Source of the DNA: an uncultured Clostridia bacterium
Lineage (GTDB): Bacteria; Bacillota; Clostridia; UBA1381
Assembly (NCBI GenBank): GCA_947624165.1
Contig: CANQJC010000010.1
Span: forward strand, 1-61,999
Direction of reading: 5' to 3'
Length of the DNA: 61,999 nt
Shown here one piece after another: positions 52,843 to 61,800 of the stretch. The notes under the pieces were generated by a model. The model was given only the letters and a program-made list of their open reading frames with translations, was not told where the DNA came from and ran no database searches. Both the position numbers and the translations under genes were made by a program. How positions within the stretch are numbered: the first letter of the stretch is position 1; every line of letters starts with the position of its first letter.

Positions 52843-54120
52843 ATGGACGAAAAAAGACATTTCAGATGCTCATTCTGCGGCAAAACCGACGGCGAGGTAA
52901 GTATGCTCCTTTCCGGCCCGGGCGTTTATATCTGTAACGAATGTATAAATATGTGCAACAACATACTTGCCGGCGATTATGAAAGCGCGGGCGGTATCGA
53001 CGCAGAGGGACTTCCCAAGCCCAAGGAGATAAAGGACTTTCTCGACGAGTATGTTATAGGTCAGGAGGAAGCGAAGAAGATCCTGTCCGTCGCCGTATAT
53101 AATCATTATAAGCGTATCGAACACGCCGACGCGGCGAGGAATGTCGAGCTTCAAAAGAGTAACATACTCATGATAGGACCGACGGGAAGCGGAAAAACGT
53201 TTCTCGTTCAGAATCTTGCAAAAATACTGAACGTACCCTTCGCCATCGCGGACGCAACGTCCCTCACCGAGGCGGGATACGTCGGAGAAGACGTTGAAAA
53301 TATACTGCTGAAGCTCATCCAAGCCGCCGATTACGACGTGGACGCCGCCGAACGCGGAATTATTTATATAGACGAGATAGACAAAATCGCGAGGAAATCC
53401 GAAAACCCGTCGATAACGCGCGACGTAAGCGGCGAGGGCGTGCAGCAGGCACTTCTGAAAATGCTTGAAGGTACGACCGCTTCCGTGCCGCCGCAGGGCG
53501 GAAGAAAGCACCCGCATCAGGAATTTATACAGATAGACACGACCAATATACTTTTCATATGCGGCGGCGCGTTCGACGGCATAGAAAAGATAATCGAGAA
53601 TCGAATAGGAAAACGCGGTCTGGGCTTCGGCGCGGAGATAGAGAGTAAGCGGGAAAAGAATATGAACGAGCTTCTTGCGAACATAATCCCGCAGGATCTG
53701 CTCAAATTCGGTCTTATACCCGAGTTTATAGGCAGGCTGCCGGTATTTACGAAGCTTGACAAGCTTGACAGAAGAACCCTTATAAAAATTCTGACTGAGC
53801 CGAAAAACGCTCTTGTCAAACAGTATAAAACGCTTTTCGCTTTCGACGGCGTAAAGCTTGAGTTTGAGGACGACGCGATAAGCGCGATAGCCGACAAGGC
53901 GATCGAGCTGAACACCGGCGCGCGCGGACTGCGCTCGATAATCGAAGCCGCCATGACCGACGTTATGTTCGACGTACCGTCGGACGACAGTATCAGAACG
54001 GTCATTATCGACAAAAACTGTATAACCGAGGGCAAGGAGCCGAAGATTATACACGCGGAGAAGAAAATCGCCGGCGGCGTAATAAACGAACAATTGAAGC
54101 CCGACGGAACGCAGGGCTGA
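52843..54120 (+). CDS. clpX: ATP-dependent Clp protease ATP-binding subunit ClpX
   Basis: 425 residues. N-terminal zinc-binding domain ('CSFCG', 'ICNECI'), AAA+ core with Walker A '[15 protein letters not shown]', Walker B '[13 protein letters not shown]', pore loop 'GYVGED', and ClpP-contact loop '[14 protein letters not shown]' in its IGF-equivalent place (reads LGF). Unfolds substrates for ClpP. Confidence 0.97.
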   Translation: MDEKRHFRCSFCGKTDGEVSMLLSGPGVYICNECINMCNNILAGDYESAGGIDAEGLPKPKEIKDFLDEYVIGQEEAKKILSVAVYNHYKRIEHADAARNVELQKSNILMIGPTGSGKTFLVQNLAKILNVPFAIADATSLTEAGYVGEDVENILLKLIQAADYDVDAAERGIIYIDEIDKIARKSENPSITRDVSGEGVQQALLKMLEGTTASVPPQGGRKHPHQEFIQIDTTNILFICGGAFDGIEKIIENRIGKRGLGFGAEIESKREKNMNELLANIIPQDLLKFGLIPEFIGRLPVFTKLDKLDRRTLIKILTEPKNALVKQYKTLFAFDGVKLEFEDDAISAIADKAIELNTGARGLRSIIEAAMTDVMFDVPSDDSIRTVIIDKNCITEGKEPKIIHAEKKIAGGVINEQLKPDGTQG

Positions 54121-54149
54121 ATCTACTGCATGGAAGGTGTGAGAAGGTA

Positions 54150-55451
54150 ATGTTTGTATCGGAAAATTTGACGGTAAACGAAAAAAATCATCTTGTTATC
54201 GGTAAGAACGACACAGTGGAGCTTGCTGAAAAATTCGGTACGCCCCTTTACGTTCTTGACGAGGACTTAATAAGAAAAAACTGCCGCGTCTACAAGAACG
54301 CCATGGATAAATATTACGGCGGGAACGGACTTGTTCTTTACGCGAACAAGGCGTTTTGTTCGCTTTATACCTGTCGCCTTGTGATGGAGGAAGGACTGGG
54401 AGTCGACGTTGTTTCCGGCGGCGAGCTTTATACCGCGCTGAAAGCCGGTTTCCCTATGGACAAGGTATACTTCCACGGCAACAACAAGACGCGCGAGGAG
54501 ATAGAGCTTGCGGTACGGAACAAAGTCGGTAACATAATCGTTGATAATGTTTATGAGCTTGAAACGCTCAACGAAACGGCTAAGAAGCACGGCGTTGTGC
54601 AGAATATCATGTTCCGCATAAAACCGGGCGTCGACGCGCACACGCACAGCTTTATACAAACGGGTCAGATCGATTCCAAATTCGGCGTCGCTCTCGAAAA
54701 CGGCGAAGCGTTTGAGATAATCGAGAAGGCAAGCAAAATGTCGAACGTCAAGGTCAACGGCGTGCACTGTCATATAGGCTCTCAGATATTCGATATAGAA
54801 CCGTTCTGCAAAGCCGCCGAAATAATGATGAATTTTATCGGCGACTTGAAGGACAAGCTCGGTCTCGAAATAGACTGTCTTAATCTGGGCGGCGGTTACG
54901 GCATAATGTATACCGAAAAAGACGACCCCGTGCCGTATGACGAATACATAATGCACGTGAGCGAGACCGTAAAGAAAACAGCCGAGGAAAGAAACGTAAA
55001 GCTTCCGTTCATTCTTATGGAACCGGGACGCTCGATAATCGCTCCCGCGGGCATAACTCTTTATACCGTAGGCGGAATAAAGGATATAAAAAATGTAAGA
55101 AAATACGTTTCGGTTGACGGCGGTATGGGAGACAATCCGAGATACATTCTTTATGAATCGGAATATGAAGCCGTCGTGGCGAATAACGCGAACGCCGCGC
55201 GTACCGAGAAGGTAACGATAGCGGGCAAGTGCTGCGAATCGGGCGACATACTTTTAAAAGACGCGTCAATGCCGGAGATCCGCGTCGGCGATACGCTCGC
55301 CGTACTTGCGACCGGAGCGTATAACTATTCCATGGCGAGCAATTATAACAGAATACCGCGTCCGGCTGTCGTCGCCGTTTCCGACGGCGAAGCGAAGGTG
55401 GTCGTAAAGCGCGAAACATATGACGACTTGATAAAAAACGACGTTCTTTGA
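54150..55451 (+). CDS. lysA: Diaminopimelate decarboxylase
   Basis: 433 residues. PLP-dependent decarboxylation of meso-DAP to lysine. PLP Lys in 'VLYANKAFCSLY', 'GVHCHIGSQIFD', 'LNLGGGYGI', 'MEPGRSIIAPAG' and the second active-site segment 'GKCCESGDIL'. Starts 29 nt after clpX, so lysine synthesis is linked to the Clp operon here. Confidence 0.96.
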   Translation: MFVSENLTVNEKNHLVIGKNDTVELAEKFGTPLYVLDEDLIRKNCRVYKNAMDKYYGGNGLVLYANKAFCSLYTCRLVMEEGLGVDVVSGGELYTALKAGFPMDKVYFHGNNKTREEIELAVRNKVGNIIVDNVYELETLNETAKKHGVVQNIMFRIKPGVDAHTHSFIQTGQIDSKFGVALENGEAFEIIEKASKMSNVKVNGVHCHIGSQIFDIEPFCKAAEIMMNFIGDLKDKLGLEIDCLNLGGGYGIMYTEKDDPVPYDEYIMHVSETVKKTAEERNVKLPFILMEPGRSIIAPAGITLYTVGGIKDIKNVRKYVSVDGGMGDNPRYILYESEYEAVVANNANAARTEKVTIAGKCCESGDILLKDASMPEIRVGDTLAVLATGAYNYSMASNYNRIPRPAVVAVSDGEAKVVVKRETYDDLIKNDVL

Positions 55452-55468
55452 TTTTCATATTGCGATAA

Positions 55469-55498
55469 TAAAAAACAGGCTTTAACAGCCTGTTTTTT
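55469..55498. terminator. Bidirectional terminator between lysA and the HxlR gene
   Basis: AACAGGCT/AGCCTGTT with a 5-nt loop, A-run before and T-run after. Confidence 0.9.
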
Positions 55499-55499
55499 G

Positions 55500-55844
55500 T
55501 CATTTTACCATGGAGCAGTTGGGACAGATATTATTGGAACGCAGATATTTGTCGCCCCAATCGCGTATGTCCTTAAGTATGGGTATAAAACTTCGTCCCG
55601 TGTCGGTCAGAGAGTATTCGACCTTCGGCGGCACAACGGGATACACCTTCCGAGAGATAAGAGAGTCCCTCTCAAGCTCCCGAAGCTGGCGCGTCAGCAT
55701 TTTCGGAGTGGCGGACGGGAGAAGCTTCTGAAGCTCGTTAAACCGAAGGGTGCCGTCCGCGAGGTGCCAGAGTATAAGCGGTTTGTATTTGCCGCTTATT
55801 ATTTCGAGCGTGGATTCGACGGGACAGATATACGACTGATTCAT
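55500..55844 (-). CDS. HxlR-family winged-helix regulator
   Basis: 114 residues. 'CPVESTLEIISGKYKPLILW' is the classical HxlR start with a conserved Cys near residue 8; 'RFNELQKLLPSATPKMLTRQ' is the recognition helix region; 'YSLTDTGRSFIPIL' forms the wing and dimer part. 'CPNC' near the C-terminus adds two Cys that could sense thiol stress or bind metal. Divergent from copA with a shared 140-bp region holding palindromes, so it probably controls copA and itself. HxlR members answer electrophiles or redox signals; a copper-responsive one would be unusual. Confidence 0.9.
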   Translation of the reverse strand: MNQSYICPVESTLEIISGKYKPLILWHLADGTLRFNELQKLLPSATPKMLTRQLRELERDSLISRKVYPVVPPKVEYSLTDTGRSFIPILKDIRDWGDKYLRSNNICPNCSMVK

Positions 55845-55910
55845 GCTTCATCAACCTTTCACGATATTCACGCTATCTTTTTTGATAGTATATGTCAAAA
55901 AAGTGCGTAC

Positions 55911-55938
55911 TTGAATAATAAATATTTTATGATAAAAT
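55911..55938 (+). promoter_or_regulatory. Promoter of copA
   Basis: TTGAAT (55911-55916), 16 bp, TAAAAT (55933-55938), overlapped by the operator below. Confidence 0.6.
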
Positions 55939-55950
55939 ACTATCATAAAA
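55925..55950. promoter_or_regulatory. Palindromic operator over the copA -10 box
   Basis: Perfect 10-bp arms TTTTATGATA (55925-55934) and TATCATAAAA (55941-55950), 6 bp apart. A related CTATC-N6-GATAG lies at 55873-55888, on the HxlR-gene side. No CopY-type TACA-N2-TGTA box was seen. Confidence 0.75.
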
Positions 55951-55986
55951 TCCGAATAAAATCAATAGTCAAAAGAGGTGAAACGC

Positions 55987-58470
55987 GTGAAAGAAAAATT
56001 CGATATTACAGGTATGACGTGCGGTGCGTGCAGCGCGCACGTCGATAAAAGCGTCAGAAAACTCGACGGCGTAAGAGACGTGAACGTAAATCTCTTGAGA
56101 AACAGTATGCAGGTGGATTTCGACGAGAATGTCGTCGGTACGGACGATATAATCAAGGCGGTCGCAGACGGGGGATACGGCGCGTCGTTAAAGGGCGAAA
56201 AGATAAAGGACGTAAAGACGGACGACGAGATCTCGTCTATGAAGCGTCGTTTGATCGTGTCCGTCGCGTGCCTGATAGCGCTCATGTACGTCTCCATGGG
56301 ACATATGTGGGGACTGCCGCTGCCGCCGTTTCTGCTCGGTACGGAAAACGCGTCGTCGTTCGCGCTCACGCAGATGCTTTTGACGCTGCCTATAATGTAC
56401 GTGAACAGGAAATATTATATAAACGGCATAAAGACGCTCGTGAAAGGAACGCCCAACATGGACGCGCTTATCGCGATAGGCTCGGGCGCGTCGTTTGTGT
56501 ACGGCGTGATAACGCTCTACATGATAGGCTATGCGCTGGGTCACGGCGACATGGGATCGGCTCATACGCACATGATGAATCTGTACTTCGAGTCGGCGGC
56601 GATGATACTGACGCTTATCACGCTCGGCAAATTTCTCGAAGCGCGCGCAAAGGGTAAAACGTCTCAGGCGATAGAGAAGCTTATCGACCTGTCTCCGAAA
56701 ACCGCGACGGTGATTCGAGACGGCGGTGAAATAACCGTGCCGTCGGAGGATCTGCGCGTGGGCGATACCATAGTCGTGAAGGCGGGCGAAACCGTTCCCG
56801 CGGACGCTGAAGTGACCGACGGACACGGCTCGGTCGACGAATCCGCAATAACCGGCGAAAGCGTCCCTTCCGAGAAGAAAGAGGGAGACCGCGTGACGGG
56901 CGCGACGCTTTGCGTATCAGGCTATTTCAAGGCGCGGGTCGAGAGAGTGGGGGACGACACGACGCTTTCGCAGATAATTCGTCTCGTCGAGGAAGCCGCG
57001 TCGTCAAAAGCACCGATATCAAAGCTCGCCGACAAGGTCGCGGGCGTGTTCGTACCGACGGTCATAGCGATCGCCGCGCTGACGGCGGCGGTGTGGCTCG
57101 TACTGGGATACGGAGTAAGCTTCGCCCTGTCTATGGCAATCTCCGTACTCGTCATATCGTGTCCTTGCGCTCTGGGTCTTGCAACTCCGACAGCCATTAT
57201 GGTCGGTACGGGCAGGGGAGCGCAGTACGGAATTTTGATAAAGTCCGCTCAAAGTCTTGAAACGGCGCATAAAGTGGACGCCGTGATCCTTGACAAAACG
57301 GGAACGATAACCGAGGGCAAACCGTCCGTCACTGACATATTGCCAAACGGCATGACCGAGAACGAGCTTCTCGCACTCGCCGCGTCCGCGGAAAGACTGT
57401 CCGCTCACCCGCTCGCGAAAGCTATTACGGAGAGAGCCGACGGACTTGACATGAAAGATGTGAGCGGCTTCGAGCAGATAGAGGGGCGCGGCGTAAGAGG
57501 TGAGATCGACGGAAAAATCATTCTTGCGGGAAATTACGCGCTGATGCGCGAAAACGGCATAGACGCGCCCGAGGATAAACGCTTTGCGTCCGAGGGAAAA
57601 ACGACGCTTTATTTCGCCTTTGACGACCGCTTCATAGGAATTATCGCCGCCGCCGATACCGTCAAGGACGACAGCGTGAAGGCAATCGCCGATATGCGTA
57701 AAATGGGACTTGACGTAATAATGCTCACCGGCGACAACGAAGTGACGGCGCGCGCGGTGAAAAATCAAATCAACGTCACCGATACTATCGCTGAGGCACT
57801 TCCGGCGGACAAGGAACGCGAGATACGCGCTCTGCATGAAGCCGGACACGTAACGGCTATGGTAGGCGACGGCATAAACGACGCTCCCGCGCTTGCCCGT
57901 GCGGACGTAGGCATTGCGATAGGCGCGGGTACGGACGTGGCTATCGAGTCGGCTGACGTCGTGCTTGTCAAAAGCTCTTTGAGCGACGTTGTGACCGCGA
58001 TAGAGCTGAGCCGCGCCGTTATAAAAAATATAAAAGAAAATCTGTTTTGGGCATTCTTTTATAACGTGCTCGGCATACCGATAGCCGCCGGCGCGCTTTA
58101 CGGCGCGTTCGGATTAAAGCTGAACCCGATGATAGCGGCGTTCGCAATGAGCTTAAGCTCCGTATTCGTTGTATCGAACGCGCTGCGTCTGCGCTTCTTC
58201 AAGCCGAAGCACGCGGCGGCTTTGAATAATAATGTAAATATAATTAAGGAGGAGAATATAATGACAAAAACAATCAAAATCAACGGTATGATGTGTTCGC
58301 ATTGTACCGGCAGAGTGTCCGACGCTTTGAACGCCATAGACGGCGTGACCGCCGAGGTGACGCTCGATAACGGCGGCGAAGCGCGCGTAACGCTCGCAAA
58401 GGACGTTTCGGACGAAACGCTTAAAAATACCGTCGCTGACGCAGGCTACGAGGTAACGGCGATAGAATAA
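55987..58470 (+). CDS. copA: Copper-exporting P1B-type ATPase with C-terminal CopZ-like HMA domain
   Basis: 827 residues from GTG 55987 (GAGG 8 nt upstream; a GTG three codons earlier overlaps that site). N-terminal HMA domain with 'GMTCGACSAH' (C12, C15); eight spans; 'CPC' metal site C392-P-C394; phosphorylation 'DKTGT' (D436); 'SAHPLAKAI' HP motif; 'GDGINDAPALA' hinge. Exports Cu+. The usual protein would end near residue 745 ('LRFFKPKHAA'); instead an Asn/Ile/Glu-rich linker runs in frame into a second HMA domain ('GMMCSHCTGR', C770, C773). The linker DNA contains a ribosome-binding site and ATG, so a separate CopZ may also be made. Confidence 0.95.
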   Translation: MKEKFDITGMTCGACSAHVDKSVRKLDGVRDVNVNLLRNSMQVDFDENVVGTDDIIKAVADGGYGASLKGEKIKDVKTDDEISSMKRRLIVSVACLIALMYVSMGHMWGLPLPPFLLGTENASSFALTQMLLTLPIMYVNRKYYINGIKTLVKGTPNMDALIAIGSGASFVYGVITLYMIGYALGHGDMGSAHTHMMNLYFESAAMILTLITLGKFLEARAKGKTSQAIEKLIDLSPKTATVIRDGGEITVPSEDLRVGDTIVVKAGETVPADAEVTDGHGSVDESAITGESVPSEKKEGDRVTGATLCVSGYFKARVERVGDDTTLSQIIRLVEEAASSKAPISKLADKVAGVFVPTVIAIAALTAAVWLVLGYGVSFALSMAISVLVISCPCALGLATPTAIMVGTGRGAQYGILIKSAQSLETAHKVDAVILDKTGTITEGKPSVTDILPNGMTENELLALAASAERLSAHPLAKAITERADGLDMKDVSGFEQIEGRGVRGEIDGKIILAGNYALMRENGIDAPEDKRFASEGKTTLYFAFDDRFIGIIAAADTVKDDSVKAIADMRKMGLDVIMLTGDNEVTARAVKNQINVTDTIAEALPADKEREIRALHEAGHVTAMVGDGINDAPALARADVGIAIGAGTDVAIESADVVLVKSSLSDVVTAIELSRAVIKNIKENLFWAFFYNVLGIPIAAGALYGAFGLKLNPMIAAFAMSLSSVFVVSNALRLRFFKPKHAAALNNNVNIIKEENIMTKTIKINGMMCSHCTGRVSDALNAIDGVTAEVTLDNGGEARVTLAKDVSDETLKNTVADAGYEVTAIE
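58261..58470 (+). CDS. copZ: Probable internally initiated CopZ-like copper chaperone
   Basis: In-frame ATG 58261 inside copA, 6 nt after AAGGAGGAG (58246-58254), encodes 69 residues, the size of free CopZ, with the ferredoxin-like HMA fold and metal motif 'MMCSHC'. CopZ carries Cu+ to CopA. The AT-rich stretch before it looks like a former intergenic spacer that has no stop codon. Whether the chaperone is made free, fused, or both cannot be told from sequence. Confidence 0.6.
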   Translation: MTKTIKINGMMCSHCTGRVSDALNAIDGVTAEVTLDNGGEARVTLAKDVSDETLKNTVADAGYEVTAIE

Positions 58471-58500
58471 ACTGTCTCTTGGCGCAGCGACACTTGTTTT

Positions 58501-58552
58501 ACGGCAGTTTGACAAAGAGCGTATCGTGATGATACGCTCTTTTGCCGTTTTT
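58501..58552 (+). terminator. Terminator of copA
   Basis: 12-bp stem AAAGAGCGTATC/GATACGCTCTTT (58514-58525, 58531-58542) inside an outer ACGGCA/TGCCGT pair, then T-run. Confidence 0.88.
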
Positions 58553-58679
58553 CCCAATCGTAAGATACGGCAGCGCGGCAAGCGGACGGCAACGCGCCGA
58601 ACGGGAGATACGTTCCGGCCGATTTGCCGCGGTATGGGACAAGGATCGATAAAAATCGTATCAATAGTGAATTTGTATC

Positions 58680-58708
58680 TTTACAATATATAAAAAATAT
58701 GTTATAAT
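58680..58708 (+). promoter_or_regulatory. Promoter of the S8 protease gene
   Basis: TTTACA (58680-58685), 17 bp, TATAAT (58703-58708). Confidence 0.75.
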
Positions 58709-58829
58709 TGCTACGCAATATCAACGTGATGTCCACGCAAAAAATACGCAGATCGGGAGTATATTGTTAAATCATACGTCGGCGAAACGGCTGCGTTTTG
58801 CCGCGCTTAATATAAAGGGAGGATATCCG

Positions 58830-61800
58830 ATGAAAACGAAAAGAATCATAAGCATATTGACCGCGCTCATCATGACGCTCGGCGCGTTGTCGGGCGCGGC
58901 TGCGGATAAGAGCGGAGCCGTCTCGGAAAAAACGGCGCGGGACGAACGCGTCACGCTCATCGTCGAAACCGACGGCGCGTCGCTTCTCGAAACGAAAAAC
59001 GCGGTACTCATGGGCGCGTCAGAATATATGGAAACGGACGAAGCGAAGAATGAGAAAACGAGGATACTAAACGCTCAGGCGAAGGTCAAATCACTTATAG
59101 AAAGGCGCACAAGTGCCGACGCGGATTCGGGCTTTACCTACACAAGCGTTATCAACGGCTTTTCAATGGACGCATGCAAAAGCGATATTGAAAAGATAAA
59201 GGCAATTGACGGCGTTAAAAACGTGTACATATCAAAAACCTTCAGAGTTCCGTCCGAACCTGCGTCGGTCGGCGAAAGCGAACCGGGCTACGGCGCGGCG
59301 ATGATAAACGTGCAGGATATGTACAACGCGGGCTTTGACGGACGCGGACAGGTGATAGCGATCATAGACGCCGCGTTTGACACTTCGCACGAGTTTTTTG
59401 CGTCGGATGTCGAACAGCCGAAGCTGACCAAAAGCTCTATACGCGAATTTATCGAAAACAATGAGTTTAACGCCGATATATCGGCAAATCAGGTTTACAA
59501 AAACGAAAAAATACCGTTTGCCTATGATTATTTTGAAGGCGACGCTGATACGTACAATGCATCGGTAATGCATGGCAGTCATGTCGCGGGTATAGCAGCG
59601 GGTAAAAACGGCGTGTTTGAGGATACGACATTTTCGGGCGTCGCGCCCGAAGCGCAGATGCTGCTCATGAAGGTCGGGGACGATGATGGCTCTATGCCGT
59701 TCGACGCAGTTATCAAGGCACTGGACGACGCGTCAAAAATCGGCGTATGCGCCGTAAATATGAGTCTTGGTGCTACGGCATCGGAATATTCTCCGGCGCA
59801 AACAGCCATTGAAAACGCGCGAGACGCCGGTATAGCGGTCATATGCTCGGCGGGCAACTCCGACAGAGAGGAGGAAACGACGGATCATCCGGATTACATA
59901 TATAACAACATTCCCGCGTCGTTTTCCGCGTTAACGTCGGTCGCGTCTATCGACCCGAATAAAAAGTGGGCGTTTGGCGGAAAATTTACGCTTAACGGCG
60001 AAGAGCTTGAAGCGTCTTACAACGATCTGTTCTATAAAAAATTTGCCGACGCGCCGTGCGGTTACGTTTACGGCGATACCCTTGCCGATTTCAAGGCAAT
60101 GGATGATATTACCGGTAAAATAGCGGTAGTTCCGGAAGGAACGGACGCAAAAAGCGGCGCGCTGCTTGAAATGGGTGCCGTCGGTCTTATACTCATATCG
60201 GAAAATGAAGAGGTCGGTACGCTGCAGACGGCAAGTGATGAAATACCGGGCATAATGGTAAGCAAATCCGTCGGTGACAAGCTTAAAAGCGCGGAAAACA
60301 AAGCAATTCAGACTATTGTCGGAGAAAGTATAGAAAGTAAGGTCAGCGAAACGGGTATGGCGTACTATTCAAGCTGGGGCACACAGTCCGACCTTGAGCT
60401 CAAGCCTGAAATTACGGCTCCGGGTACCGACATACTTTCGGCGGGAAATGACGATGAGTACGTAAACGACAGCGGTACGTCCATGGCGGCTCCGCAAATA
60501 ACGGGCGCGATGGCACTTATGAGTGCTTACGTCGATAAAACGTATCCCGACGTGAAGGGCGAGGACAAGGTCACGCTCATGGAAAATATTTTGATGAGCT
60601 CGGCTGATATTGTGTTCCAAGACGAGGCAAAGAAGCTCCCCGAATCGCCGAGACGGCAAGGCGCAGGTCTTGTGAATTTAAAGGACGCGCTGACGCTGCC
60701 GGTAATATTAAAGGGTGACAGCGGTAAGTCAAAGCTCAGTCTTAAGGATAATCTGACGGATGAAATAACGCTCACTTTCAAAGCGAAAAATTTGACGAAA
60801 AATGACGTAACATACGATAAAATCACGATTTACGCGTTCACGGACAATCACGAGGAGAGGGACGGTAAAAATATAATCACCGATTCCGTGCTTCTCGACT
60901 ATACCGAGGACGATGCAGATCCGACATGCGTTACGCTGTCCGCGAATGAGGAAAAAGAAATAACGCTTAAAATAAATCTCGACAGCGAGCAGACGGCGGC
61001 GAACAAGGGAATATTTACAAACGGCTTTTGGGTTGACGGCTTTGTCGTTCTTTCCTCAAGTGACGAAACGGTCACAGCGGCGAGTATCCCATACACGGGC
61101 TTTTACGGTGACTGGACCGCGTTCGACGCTATGACTCCGTCGTACTTCGAGGAGGGCGGCAGCGTCAAAAACGGAGGTCTGATACTGTACGTGGCGGGGA
61201 AAGCAACGCCGCTTGGCACAAACATATTTGCCGAAGACGGCGACAAGAGTGAATATGAAAGCGAAGCTTATGCGGGATTTTCGGAAAATCTATCGGATGC
61301 TACATCTTATTACTTGTCCGTTCGTATGCTGCGTTCCTTGAAGGACGTTAAGGTCACACTCAAAGACTCAAGCGGCACTGTTCTCAGCGAAGATCCTGTC
61401 GGAGGAGGACTTGCGCGTTTGGAAGGGACCACCGCCGATGAACTGGCGATTAACAAGATCGTCGCCAATTACGGCGAGGGCGATTACACCTTGACCTTGT
61501 CGGGCACTCTCGGCTACGGAAACAGCAGCCGTGAGGAAAAAACGTATAAGTTGTATATCGATAACACGATCCCCGAGATACAAAATCCGAGAATTTACGA
61601 GGAGAATGGCAAGACGTACGCGTCATTTACGGCGAGCGACAACCGATACCTAATGGTTGCGACGGCGTGGGACGCATCGGATAAAACGGTTACGGTGCCG
61701 ATAAAGGCTGAAAAGGAAACAGAAATAAAAATAGACGTGACCGACTTGGATCGTGACACCCTTGAATTTTCCGTCGCCGATTACGCGTATAACGAAAACG

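Larger units (their letters stand above)
58471..58829 (+). other. Gene-free region between copA and the protease gene
   Basis: Holds the copA terminator (58501-58552), about 120 bp in which nothing is recognised, the protease promoter (58680-58708) and a leader of about 115 nt. Confidence 0.7.
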
